From positions 310,001 to 374,000 of the forward strand of contig JABSSW010000002.1 in NCBI GenBank assembly GCA_018902385.1: a stretch of 64,000 nucleotides of DNA. Direction: 5' to 3'. Source of the stretch: Physcia stellaris. Lineage: Eukaryota; Ascomycota; Lecanoromycetes; Caliciales; Physciaceae. Each line of letters begins with the position of its first letter. The first letter of the stretch is position 1. Below the pieces are notes generated by a model, which was not told the DNA's origin, ran no database searches, and saw only the letters and a program-made list of their open reading frames with translations. A program made the translations under genes and the position numbers. Shown here piece by piece: positions 45,372-57,373 of this stretch.

Positions 45372-46354
45372 ATGGCGGGAAGGTTCGCATCGATTGTCTG
45401 CCACCGTTTTGGACGCACGAGCTAAAGTTTCCTTAGACGAGAGTACTCCATCGTGGTCTTGGGTGCCGGTATGTCATGGATCCACAACCCGCAACCATGG
45501 CGTCGGGCCCTCCCATTAACCACCATTGGCAGGCGGCGTTGGGAAAAGTTGTCTCACCGGTATTACCTCCACACCTCAAGCCTGGCTTCTTTCAGGCTGA
45601 CCCATGGCGAACAGCCCAATTCGTGCAGAATGTGTGGATAGAGAGTTATGATCCCACGATCGAGGACTCGTACAGGAAGCAGATAGAGGTCGATGTAAGT
45701 GCAAAACCAGCTCCCGTCTACAAAGCACGGATCTGACCAAGTCCCAGGGCCGCCAATGCATACTCGAAATGTATGGAAAAGCCGAATACCATGATCAATG
45801 CAATGATCAAGCTGACCAACCCCCAATAGTCTAGACACAGCAGGCACAGAACAGTTCAGTACGTCCTCTTCCCTCCCTCTTTCAACAATCTCTCATCAAG
45901 CTACGTCACAACAGCCGCCATGCGCGAACTCTACATGAAATCCGGCCAAGGCTTCCTCCTCGTCTTCAGCATAACCTCCCTCTCCTCCCTCACCGAACTG
46001 CACGAACTCCGCGACCAAATCGTCCGCATCAAAGACGACGAGCGCGTCCCCCTCGTCATGGTAGGCAACAAGTCCGACCTGGACGAAGACCGCGCCGTGT
46101 CCCGCTCGCGCGCCTTCGCCGTCAGCCAGGGCTGGGGGAACGTGCCCTACTACGAAACCTCGGCACGGAGAAGGAAGAATGTGGATGAGGCGTTTGTGGA
46201 TCTCTGCAGGCAGATTATCCGCAAGGAGCAGGCGACGGCGCAGATTCGCGAGATGGAGAGGGGGGATCGGCCACGGAGGCCGCATAAGAAGGGGAGAAGG
46301 AGGAGACGGCAGGTGTTGCAGGAGAAGCCGGGAGGGATGTGTAATATCCTGTGA
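45372..46354 (+). CDS. rsr1: Ras-family GTPase RSR1/BUD1 (KREV-1, Rap1-like)
   Basis: Seven exons: 45372-45382, 45437-45468, 45533-45559, 45615-45694, 45748-45770, 45830-45858, 45915-46354; the introns are 53-64 bp and all phases agree, giving 213 residues. The protein starts [23 protein letters not shown]. Nucleotide-binding motifs: G1 GAGGVGKS, switch [12 protein letters not shown], switch [33 protein letters not shown]. The C-terminus is basic (KKGRRRRRQ) and ends in the prenylation box CNIL, so the protein should be geranylgeranylated and sit at the plasma membrane. Rap1/RSR1 GTPases select polarity sites and act in hyphal growth and cell fusion. Six introns fall in the first 540 bp and five exons are 32 bp or shorter. 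The 11-bp first exon is inferred from phase and from a GTTCGC donor like the GTTCGT donor of the monooxygenase gene. Confidence 0.93.
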
Positions 46355-46979
46355 GGGCGAGAGGGGAAAGAGCCGACACTCCGGGGGAGATGGGAGGGGC
46401 TCAGGGACATAGCAGACTTTATAAGAACATACATTGCGCCCTTGACGGAGGCGGTAATTGTTAATCTTATTACGTGGATGACAAAAGGTTAGAAGATATA
46501 CCCAGTCACGCTTAGAGAGAAGCATACAATCGATGGTGTTGAGTTCTGATACGTCATTCTGAGTATTGAAAACGGAAGATGGAAAGTGTGAGCATGTGCT
46601 TTTCTTCTTTCGTTATCATCCCTCCGGATAACATGTCTCACCGCTCCGAAGCGATTTGGATGTGTTAAAGACCAATTGGTTAGCTGAGTATATAATGAGA
46701 ATACCGAAGGGAATATAAAAATCTCCGCAGGAACAATGCCGCAAACTTTGATGGCGCCGTTGGCTGGGTCGTACTGATTACCTTCGACACTCAATTTGGA
46801 ATTATAGGACGTCCCAATAACTGCACTTGAGATTCCTCTTTTTGCTTCCATGAGGTCCGGAGTTCGAGCCCTGGACAGGTTTGTATTTTGTCTTTCTTTC
46901 TCTCTCTTCATCTTACTAGCTTCTCATTTTCTTCTTAGTAGCGCTAGTCATATGTCATTTGACACTCTCCAGCACGACT
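46355..46979. other. Convergent intergenic region
   Basis: The 3' ends of the Ras-family gene and the carboxylase gene meet here. A TTCGAGCCC box near 46859 looks like a tRNA B box, but no tRNA fold fits. Nothing else. Confidence 0.45.
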
Positions 46980-48995
46980 CTACATCCTAAACACCCCGAA
47001 CCTCGTCTTCCCCTCCTCAACACTCCCACCCAAAGCAGCCTCCAACCCCAGCGCCAGCACCGCCCTCGTATGCGCCGGCGGGATAACCCCATCATCCCAC
47101 AACCTCGCAGACGAGTAAACAGCATCACTCTCCCTCTCGATCCGCGCCTTCAACTCCGGATCCACGCTCCTCCCCACCGCCTCCATCACCTTACCCAGCT
47201 GCTCGGACCCCATAACCCCAATCTTGGCCTGTGGCCACATCCACAGAAACCTGGGACCGTACGCGCGGCCGCACATGCCGTAGTTGCCCGCGCCGGCGCT
47301 GGCCCCGACCACGACGGTGAACTTGGGCACGTCGGCGCACGCGACGGCTGTAACGAGCTTGGCGCCATTTTTGGCGATGCCCCCCTTTTCGGCCGCGGCG
47401 CCGACCATGAAGCCGCTTATGTTTTGGAGGAAGAGGAGGGGGATGCGGCGCTGGGTGCAGAGTTGGATGAAGTGGGCGCCTTTGAGGGAAGATTCGGAGA
47501 AGAGGATGCCGTTGTTGGCGAGGATGCCGATGGGGTGGGAGTGGATGCGGGCGAAGCCTGAGGGGGGGATGGTTAGGGGGTTTTAGATGCGGAATAAAGA
47601 TTGGAGTGAGGAGCTAAGAGGGGAAGAGGGAGAGAGAGTGGGGGAGGGGATGAAAAGGGGAAGAGCAAGAGGCGGGTACCTGTTACTAGAGTATCGCCAT
47701 AGTCTTTTTTGAATTCGGAAAACTCGCTACCGTCTACGATTCGGGCGATGATCTCGCGAGCGGGAATCTGCTTGCGGAGGTTCGTGCCTACTATGCCTCC
47801 GAGTTCTTCAGGGTCGTATAATGGTTCTTTGAAGGGACGATCCTTGGTTGGTGACCGGGGCCAATTGAGGTTACTGATCGACCTACGTGCGAGCACTAAA
47901 GCGTGAGCATCGTCTACGGCTAGATAATCGGTCACGCCGGAAATAGAGCTATGCATCTTTCCTCCGCCCAGATCTTCGGCTGAGACAACTTCGCCAGTGG
48001 CGGCTTTGACAAGTGGTGGACCGGCGAGGAAGATGGTGCCTTGATTCTCGACTATGATTGATTCATCGGACATTGCAGGGACATATGCTCCGCCAGCGGT
48101 GCAAGGTCCCATAACTACGGATATCTGAGGTATACCGAGGGAGCTCACTGGAGCAATTTGTTAGTTCCAGCATATTGCGAGATTGAGAGGCCTACTCCGA
48201 GCTTGATTGTAGAATATTCGTCCGAAGTGGTCCCGATCTGGAAATACGTCCGCCTGGTGGGGAAGATTGGCACCTCCGGAGTCGACGAGGTAAACGCATG
48301 GTAGGCCTGGTCACACGAATTCAGCCCATCCGATCATCACATGCCATTTTCCAGAGTTTCTCACGGTTTTCTTGTGCTATGGCCTGAGCCCGCAAATGCT
48401 TCTTCACGGTGATTGGGTAGTAGGTGCCTCCCTTTACTCTATTCAGCGATAAGCGATCTCGTCCGAGTCAATGATCTTGAAGGTATATACGTGCTATCAT
48501 TGGCGACTATCATGCACTGGATCCCTTGGATAGTGCCTACGCCCGTAATGATACCTCCAGCTGGTACTTCCTCGCCTGGATAAACCTCATGGCCGGCAAG
48601 TGAGGAGAGCTCCAAGAAAGGTGTCCCAGGGTCGATGAGGGTCGTGACCCGACTAACCTTCTCAATCAGCTTGATTGACAGAAATGGAAGCCCAAGACAT
48701 ACTCCCTAGGCAGCATCTTCCCTCTAGCTACGTGCTTCTCCCGTGCTTTCTGCGGTCCCCCTTGCTCGATCTTGCTATGTAGCTCTTGCAGTCTTGCCAT
48801 TACACCCCCAAATTCACGGGCGTTATCCTTATAGTCCCTGGAGGAGGTATCGATGCCCGTAGGCAGTTCCGAGAGTGCACGAGCATGATGGCTGTAAGGG
48901 TGTGTTGCTATTGACCGTCGCTGAATGTTCCAGTGTTGATTCCGTCTTGCTACTGATTGACAGGCGAGGCGGCTAAACCGACTCGTTACTCTCAT
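46980..48995 (-). CDS. mccB: Methylcrotonoyl-CoA carboxylase, beta (carboxyltransferase) subunit
   Basis: Six exons (minus): 48995-48703, 48652-48491, 48438-48365, 48306-48196, 48147-47680, 47557-46980; 561 residues, all phases correct. The protein is the mitochondrial carboxyltransferase half of 3-methylcrotonyl-CoA carboxylase in leucine breakdown. It moves CO2 from biotin on the alpha subunit to 3-methylcrotonyl-CoA. The N-terminus is Arg/Ser-rich ([22 protein letters not shown]), fitting a mitochondrial presequence. Family motifs: [112 protein letters not shown]. The strong match extends to the end. The last exon is markedly GC-rich. The alpha subunit is not in the window. The start is 234 bp from the divergent RPC31 start. 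Confidence 0.95.
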
Positions 48996-49229
48996 GGCGG
49001 CCTGTATTCAGATTGATTTTCATCCATGCCCAGGAGATTCTGAAACTCTCAAGGGATATCCGGAGACCCATAAAGCTGTGCAACAGTTATCGCACGAGGT
49101 CCAGAGGTGAAGCTCTTCAGCCGGTGCTAGCCGCAGCCGCCAAGACCTGGGCCTCGGCTCACGCGTAATAAGTCCGTGAACTTGTGCCGCACATAATTCT
49201 GGCATTCAGCATAATTACAATTTCTAAGC
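48996..49229. promoter_or_regulatory. Bidirectional promoter, MCC beta / RPC31
   Basis: Only 234 bp separate the two divergent start codons, so both promoters must share this stretch. I saw no clear TATA box. Confidence 0.6.
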
Positions 49230-50135
49230 ATGCCCAGGAATATCGGTCGCGGAGGCGTCGCAAAAGCCGCTAGATTGCCAGCTGGAAAGGGGGATTCTCG
49301 GGGTACTCAGAAGATTGGTGGGCTTGACCTGAACTTTGATCCAAATCTCGGCCACGACAAACCTCAGCCCACCCCAACCTTCCCAGTGAGTCAAGTCTAC
49401 CCCCTGGACCTTGTAGATTGTGTGCAGCAGCGCAAGCATTAATGCGGGCTCTTAACGTCTACTGACAGCTTCGAAGCTTTACAAACCAGTCCAACCGCAA
49501 CCCTTAACATCTCGGGAGAAAAAGCAAGTCGCACACTTCCTCGCTATTCGTAAAAGCTTCAACGATGGCCCCTACTACACAATCCTGGGCAATGGTAGCC
49601 GTGTAGGAAAGCCAGGCAATAGAGCAGCTGCGACATTTGATCCTTTCAATGGAACACCCAAGTACAGCCAGAAGTATACCAAGAAACCAAGGAAGCTGCC
49701 GAACTTGGCCTGCAGAACCTATGGTACAGCTTCTGACTTCATAATGAGAACCAATGGACTGGCTTACGCATGGTAGACTTGAAGTACTTCCCCAAAGAGC
49801 TTCATTCGACGTTGGATCCCAGCATCAATCTGACAAACGGCGACGGTACCCATGCCCATGGCAAAAGGCCTTTTGTGGCGAAAGCGAGGCGCGTCAATGG
49901 TGCCGAGGCGGCAGAAAGCAGGATAACGGTGGAAGGCGATGAGGAAGAGGGTCCACCCAAGGAAGTCAACCCGGACGATGATGACGCAGCGGAGGGCGAA
50001 GAGGTGGACGATGATTTTGATGAAGATGACGATGAGGGCGGAGACTACAATGCGGAAGGGTACTTTGATGACGGTGGCGATGATATTGGTGAGGATATGG
50101 ATGGCGGAGATGGGGATGGAGGGGATTACTTCTGA
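49230..50135 (+). CDS. rpc31: RNA polymerase III subunit RPC31 (RPC7-like)
   Basis: Three exons in the preferred model: 49230-49385, 49477-49723, 49777-50135; 253 residues. The N-terminus is Gly/Arg-rich (MPRNIGRGGVAKAARLPAGKG). The middle has the conserved LTSREKKQVAHFLAIRKSFNDGPYYTIL and, after intron 2, DLKYFPKELHSTLDP. The C-terminus is a long acidic tail ending DYNAEGYFDDGGDDIGED...GGDYF, the signature of this subunit. RPC31 is part of the Pol III-specific trimer needed for initiation in the nucleus. Intron 1 is ambiguous: the GTGAGT donor at 49386 pairs in phase with the acceptor at 49476 (GAAG), while the stronger-looking CAG at 49468 would need a weaker GTCAAG donor four bases further on. 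Either way the protein changes by only a few residues. Confidence 0.9.
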
Positions 50136-53100
50136 ATTGCTTCTTGAGCTTGGGAGAGGGCATGTCTGTTGCGATTTAGCGTGCATGAGATATCCAGGGC
50201 TAGGCGTTGTGAAGAGGTCTTCTAGTGAAATTTTGGGCATCAAAGTCTCTATCTATCTCATACACTACTTCCAACTTCTATTTCCATCGAAGTCATCTAT
50301 AATCTCCTCTAGTCATAATTACGATGTACGATATCTCGTAATTGGGTTCGTCCGTCTACCTTATGTCACGAAGCTTCAATTACACGAATTAGTGCTTGCA
50401 GCCTAGTTCCGAGATAGTACGTTTCCTTTCATCTAGTAGGCCGTGAATGCGTCTTCGAGTTGAAGATTTCTCCTCAAAACGTATCAGCATGATCCCCACT
50501 ACCCGCAGGCGTTGTTGAAGAGTCCAGAGTCGTCATTGCCAGACTGGGGTAAGCGGTGGATTATAATATGTATCCTTTGAGCAATCAGCTCCTACAGCGT
50601 ATGTCTTCCGGCTCCGTGAAACAGCAAGGAAAGGGAATGACGGCCCTCAAAAAGACCTACCTACTCATGCCTGACTAGCACGAGCTACGACTCTTCATCT
50701 GTCCATCGCCTTCATCAACTCTTTTTCTGCATTGAGTACTTGGTCTTTTGAAGCTTAGGACATGTGTAAAGGCAAATCAAGGTTGGGTGAAAGATCACCA
50801 GGCAGTGGACTTAGCAAATTCGAACTCTGGTTCATCGCCGAGAGCCGGGTAGCTGCCGGAATTGACATGCATTTACGGCGAGTATTTGGATGGTATTTTA
50901 GATGCGTTGGTGCTCATGCCGGTCGTCGAGCATAGGTCTAATGCGTTCGTCACCGTTAGCGGTCCACAGAGAACAGGTTGCCTTGTACCACTCTTTAATG
51001 CTGATCAGGAGGCAGATGAATACGTCAAGGGTGTAAGCAAATGATTTCCGTTGGCGAAAGGGCAGAGCTTCGTTGGAGGGCAAGGTATCAGCTTGCCACG
51101 TCGACGCTGCAATGTTGTGGCTGCATAGACTTAGGAGCCTACGGAGCAATGTAGTGTGCAAGTGGATAGAGTCAGATCATCTGATATCCGCGATTCAAGT
51201 CAATATTTGGCGGTGAGATTTGTCACCATTGTCGCGCATGTGCTGACTTCAGCTTACGCGCCTAGTCATCGATTCAGCGTTTTCTCGGTCTCGGTGGCAA
51301 CGGAGAGGCTGTGCAAACGGGTTGCCGAAATCGGAGGTTGCTGCAAATGAATGTTGTATCCCAACCTGAATCCATCGCGCACTCAAGCAGTTAGGAGAAG
51401 CGGTCAAATTACGCGGATCAAGAACAATAGTACGGATTCCGACGTCGGATATCATCAGGATCATGATGAGCTCTTCGGGCGGACGACGCAAATGGAACTC
51501 CCGAACCGAGACATTCGGACGCTTTCCCGGTCCTAATAGGATTTCGTGTTTGGACTTAAGAGAAGCAATGAGCACGTACATCTGGGAAGGCGACCACCTA
51601 TGATGTCGTTTCGAACCCGTGTCCGTACAGGTGCCACGGCTAGTAGATTACAGGCAGCAGGATGGTACTAACGCCCCCAATCCGTGGTAAGGATGAGCGG
51701 TGAGGAACGTGTAAGCGTGAACCGCTTTAAATTGATTGAACTTCTTGTTCAAGGCGACGCAGCAGATGAATCCTCCTTCTTTGCAGATTTTATCGCGTGG
51801 TAATCCATGGCTCCACTGAGATGCATCAGCCGACCAGACGTTCGGTTTATATTCTGTTGGCAGTGGTCGTCAAACCTCGTAATGCTCACCGTTTTCGCGT
51901 ACCGAATGTGTTGCTTGCGCGGTAGACTTGGAACTTGAAACTTGAAATGAGAAAGTCTCTTCCGAAGGAGGAGCAATGGTCTTCAAGTCTAAACCCAACA
52001 TTACAAAGGAACATGAAAGCAGAAGAGTACTGTGAACTGAGCGTAAGTCCCGACTCCGACGAGCATTGTGTACCTACGGGGTGGTATGATTCCACAATAG
52101 AAGTAATATTCCCCAACTTCAACTCATGAGCTGCATCGTCGGATCAATCAAAGCCCTCAAGAGTCAATTAACGTATGCACACCGTAAGATCGTTTTGCAA
52201 GGATCACATCTTCCTGAAGGATTCTGAGCTCTATGTAAAGGTATGAGGGAACGGACTGTCACACAGCTACAAGGCGACGGTAATCGCTTTTATATTACCA
52301 GCGTCTCAAGGAGTGGACAGGGCCTGTTTCGGCTTTTGGAAAGCTAAGAAGATTAAGAAAGTTTTAAGAGCTGAGCTGTCTCACCGTGAGTGGCACATTT
52401 GTGCGACGGACTGGTTTTTGTTTGGAGACTGGGAACGGGAGTCTGACTAGGCGTAGACGGTGCTCATGTGGACAGTGGATGGCGATGGTTCACGGCTCAC
52501 CAGAAAGGTGCTAGTACCACACTCGTTGCGTGAGTGTATTGACTTGGGGCTGATGGTCTGGTGGGATAAGGTATCAGCTGTGAATGGGCCTAAAGTCGCC
52601 ATGTCCTGCAATAAGCCCAGATCAGAATGATACTGACGCATAGGAATTGAACGAAAGCGCGTGGCTTGCAGCCAAGCAGGTAATTGGCAAGCTTCACTTC
52701 CACGCGAGTAGTCGCCTGACTTTTAGAGATCCTGTTGCGCTGAATATGATCATAATCTAAAGAGGGAGCGTGGAATAAGTTTGCTTCGCGAGAATTGCCT
52801 ACCTTAAGGAATGATGACTCGTGTCTACGCAGCAGAGTAGGGCAATCCTTCTGCCCTCGGAAATTGCTTCGTCCAGAGAAGGCGGCCAAGGCTCGTTAGA
52901 GCTAATTACCAATTCGAAGCCTTTTCTTCGCAAGGCAAGGGAGATGTCTAAAGGCGTGGAGCTACTCGAATCGTCAGAAGATGCTGCTTGGACCTCAAGC
53001 CACGGATGAATGAGTGACGGATCCGTGCGTCGGCGTGAGTCTCCGTGTCTTCGTTGTCCATGCACAGATTGCCTCATTTGACCCCGCTTCGCTGTAAGGG

Positions 53101-54178
53101 TGGTGACCATTTAGAATGTAATTTGTGTAACAAGGTCCTGCAGGGTAGCCGGAGTGGGGATGCGATTCAATCACGCCTCCTTTTCACGTTGCAGAAAAAC
53201 GCTGTATTCTCACTCCAACGACAAAGATTCGTCGGAGTTGTGACCGATGAGGTGCATTGGCTTCTGTCGATATCAGGATGCTTCCAAGAAGGGATAATCC
53301 GGCCTTCTGGGAAGACGAGTCCGATGCTTTCAATTACGGAGCCTAAAAGCAGTCAATTTCAAAGTGAGGCACCAACAGGAAGGGCTGTTGGCAGAGTAAG
53401 TAGCCTTAAACCACTCATAAGTTCCCCGTGTTCGGACCTTTGCTGTGAATGAAGCCTGGTTCGGTGTTGGAAGCACGAGGCACGTCGGGCTTCAACGGAT
53501 TCGTCCATGTTGACAGAGAGGCATCTGATTACGAGTGTTACCCTGTACGAGTTGGGACTCGTCTCGAATTATATATCATTGCAGAGAGTTCCATGGGCGG
53601 AGTCGATTGGTTTGGAAAGTGCTTGGCGAACCAAAGTCGGGCAGGCAACTGAAGTTTTCATGGAGATTGGAAGGCGTACAGCCATGCTGTATTGGGTATA
53701 CGCAGATGAGGCCAAGTCATCTATGCTCGCTTCCGCATGTAGGCTAAGGAGGTCAATCTCGCAGCCGACATGAGGTGCCCACCATGCCTGCATCATGGAT
53801 GCCTCGGCCGCCTTAAAATTGATTTGGTTGCCTGCCAAGACGGTTCGCAAAATCGAAGAGCCTCAATTCCCTCCTGCTCAAAAAGCTGCCGTAAACGATG
53901 AGACCTGATGCCCACGACCGCGACCGCTTGAGCCTCAACCAATCCAGGCCTCGGTATCCATAAACTGCTAATGCAGCTTATGCTGGCTTCGTTACCAATC
54001 AATCCGTATGTCGTCTCGCCACCCAGCGATCGACCAGACAGTACAATCGCCACTCCATCTCCAATTGCGCCTTTTCCATCATGGCTAATCCTATGCAGGT
54101 TCTTTCGCTGAGCGGATCAAGGGTCACACGGGCGTCCAATGATTTGGAACTCCTTACAACCTCTCGGAATCCTGCGTT
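50136..54178. other. 4-kb gene-poor region with coding-like scraps
   Basis: No gene could be assembled. On the minus strand, 53110 down to 52450 contains a frame (DISLALRRKGFELVISS...) ending at a good donor (AAG|GTAGGC), followed by other open pieces with a plausible acceptor (ATTGCAG|GACATGG). This may be an unrecognised or decaying gene. Elsewhere only short, mutually overlapping frames occur. Confidence 0.35.
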
Positions 54179-57100
54179 ATGGACAACAAGCCTCAGTTTA
54201 TAGCTAGGAAGTTCCAGAATGCGCAACGGCTTGCTGCGAAAGGATATCATTGTCCCCTGTGCGATGAAAGATTCCAGGAAGGGAAGAAGCTCTGGGCGCA
54301 CGCAAAATCACAACACCATCAAGCTTCGTCGGCCACAGATGTCGAAGAGGCTAGGCTGCGGAAACACTTTCTGCAGGAAGCCACGGAGAAGACGTACGTT
54401 GATACATCAGAGGATGATCCTTGATTGCATAGGCACATTACAGGTTCAATGACTTGTTGTTGGCACTTGTTGACGATCACCGAGTTTAGGCAGCAAAGTT
54501 CGCGCAATCTCTCCCATAGCGTTACCCCAGCCGCGTCGAAGCCGTCCTCCAACGACAATGATTCCATGCGGCCCAACGTTGGAGAGGACATAAGATCAGG
54601 GTCACCTCAAGGACCAAATCACGACCCAGCCTCGATACACGACTCAGCGAGAAAAATCGATGACCTTGCGAAGCTCACATTGAGCCAAGAAAACATCCCG
54701 GATGAATCAAGCAATGGTCCCAAAGCACCTTCGTTACCGTATACAAACCCTTTGAAACGTGGAGTCGCTGATGGATCTGGGCAATCCGACCCAGTCGCAG
54801 AAGGAAAGAGCGATTCCCCTAGACCGCGTGCCCGTCGTGCAAAAGCCCAGTCTGGGGGACCGTATCCAAGCCAGACTTCGGATCATAGTCCGGACCATCC
54901 GGTCACCAGCGACAGTCGAGTCACCCGTACTTCCCTTGGCTCTGGTAAAAGACTCTTCGACCCCACTCTAGATAGCCCCATGTCCAATACCACGCGAACG
55001 AATCACAACCCGGACAATGCAGTCACTTCTCGCCACTTTGATGAATCGAGGGCCCATGCGATCCGTTCTCGGAAAATGATACCAACCAATCTTGAGGAGC
55101 CTGCCAATGTTAATTTCATTCAGGGCAATCGTATTCAACAGCGGCCAGTCAAGATCATGAGGCCTCACCATGGTTCGGCTACATTGGACATTGATCAATT
55201 CAGTACGAAGGAGGAGGCTGCCCCCACAGCCGCGGCCCAAGAGGATGAATGGATGCCAGACCAGGAGTACGACCCAGAACCAGTCCTGCTTTTGCAGCCT
55301 GAGACTCGTCCCATTTCCCATGACCAATTGGTAGTTGAAGTCAAAGGTATATATGCAGGCTTAGTCCTAGTCGAGTCAAAATGCATAGATGTGGACCAAA
55401 AGCAATCCAAAGCAGCTCAAGAAAAGGATCCCGCTCGGCAGACCAAGCTGACTAACGAACAATGGCAAGCTCTTATTCATCTGCATAAGACGCTTTTGCA
55501 CGAGCATCATGACTTTTTCTTGGCATCTCAACATCCCTCAGCTAGTCCTGCATTGAGTAAATTAGCAGCCAAATACTCCATGCCGGCACGAATGTGGCAT
55601 CATGGTATTCATGCATTTCTAGAAGTTCTCCGCCACAGGCTCCCAGAGTCTTTGGATCACATGTTAGCATTCATTTACATTGCATATTCAATGATGGCGC
55701 TTCTTTACGAGACGGTGTCGACGTTCGAGGACACTTGGATTGAGTGTTTAGGCGATCTTGGCCGCTATCGTATGGCTATTGAAGATGATGACCAGCGTGA
55801 TCGAGATGTCTGGAGTTGCGTTTCTCGATTCTGGTACAGCAAGGCAGCCGACAAATGTCCAGACACTGGTCGTCTCTATCACCACCTTGCTATTCTAGCT
55901 CGTCCGTATACACTGCAGCAACTGTCTTTCTACACTCGGTCACTTACCTGCATGAATCCTTTTGGGAGTGCTCGTAGCAGTATCATGACTCTTTTCAGCC
56001 CGATCCTGAATGGCAAAGAGTCTGCCTACCACCGATCAGCATCAATGGAAACCATTTTTATTAAAGCTCATGCAACGCTATTTTGCAATAGACCCGCAGA
56101 TGAATTTGAAGCTGCTGTTCATCAATTAGAGAAAGATGGACTTGATAACTACGTCGGTCGGGTCACTTCGAAATTCAAAGAGCAGGGCGTGTTTGCAATG
56201 GTCGCGAATATATCAGCTCTATTTGAGTACGGTGCTGTGGGGCAGACTGGAGTTTCTCGAGCAATCTTTCGTATTGCGTACGATGAAATTCTACGACGCA
56301 AGCGTGATGAAGCCAGGCTAGCATCTCCTAATGGCAACAATAAGCTTCTTGATGCCACTGATCTTCAGCATAGTTCTGGCCAAAGCTCTGGTCAGACCAA
56401 TGCGCATCAGAAACAACTCTCGGTTGAGGATTTGACTCCAAGCGAGCTGGAAGTCTCTCGAAACACGATTGGATGTGCTGCTCGTCTCACCTTCAGTACC
56501 TTGTCGATCTGTTTGCAGCGTGTGGGTGACAAGAATGTTTGGCCTTTGGTCCATGTTTCGTTTGTTTTTTTATGGAGCCTTACTTTTGTTGACAAAGCCA
56601 TGAAGTATGTGCAAAGGGATATCCCATGGAGTGGTATCTGTTCTTTTCTCAATAACCTCGCTAAGCCAGAGGCCATGACCGCCAGAATCTGGGCCAATGA
56701 CTTTCCTCAAACTGATGGCAGACCGTTGCCAGAAGACTTCCAAATACGTGGCCAGCTATACTCGCAATGGTACTTTCGGGATAAGTGGTTTGATAACACA
56801 ATGGTCGATGATGAAGAGCGTACACTTGAGCTACCATCCATGACAGCTCTTCGTGTCGAGAGAATCTTGTGGCTTGGGATGAGGATTGCTACTGTATGTT
56901 CTCTGCCTTCTAATATTGCACGACTTTGATGTACTAATCTTGGCTAGCTGAATCGGTGGATAAATTACGACGAAAGCTTGCAAACATTTCAACTCACATC
57001 ATGGGCTACCAAGGAGTTAGGCACTTCTGTGCAGTCCGTCCAGACCTCTTTTTCCAGGATAAACAACCACTCTACCGAACGCGAATTGCAGCAGCCTTTG

Positions 57101-57373
57101 ACTCGAGGAACAAAACCTCCAAAAGCTTCGCCTGAAACTGTACCTCTCCATACAGGGGCTAATGATTCGACAGTGACTATCAACACTAAGAGTGTCGAGG
57201 CAGCGGGTGCTGTCCCAATAAAAACGAAAAATCTCTATAACGCTACTCGGATGCAAAGTAGCCCATATGATCAAGCAAAAAGCCCGTCCCAGAAGCAATT
57301 ACCCACGAAATACAGCCCTGGTGAGGTTAAGGTCGGTACAATGGACGCTTTTGACACCGGGCTAGATGATTAA
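54179..57373 (+). CDS. C2H2 finger + Est1/SMG7-type DNA/RNA-binding domain protein
   Basis: Three exons: 54179-54393, 54490-56893, 56948-57373; 1014 residues, phases consistent (donors GTACGT and GTATGT). Residues 23-46 are a C2H2 finger (YHCPLCDERF...H41...H46). A long Ser/Pro-rich disordered segment follows (about 75-310). From about residue 400 there is a helical repeat domain; around 525-560 it contains DTGRLYHHLAILARPYTLQQLSFYTRSL, the hallmark of the Est1/EBS1/SMG5-7 DNA/RNA-binding domain. Est1-type proteins act in telomerase recruitment or nonsense-mediated decay. Filamentous fungi have many lineage-specific members with C2H2 fingers whose roles are unknown, and this is one of them. 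The C-terminal 140 residues are again disordered. A stop just before the second exon's open frame lies within intron 1, so the gene is intact. Confidence 0.85.

Noticed and set aside
46800-46890. tRNA-like B box (TTCGAGCCC)
   Set aside because: No matching A box, anticodon arm or acceptor stem could be drawn.
47284-47586. Plus-strand frames opposite the carboxylase last exon
   Set aside because: They result from high GC content opposite a conserved exon.
54394-54489. In-frame stop in the C2H2/Est1-type gene
   Set aside because: It lies in a 96-bp intron with a strong GTACGT donor and TTTAG acceptor, in phase.
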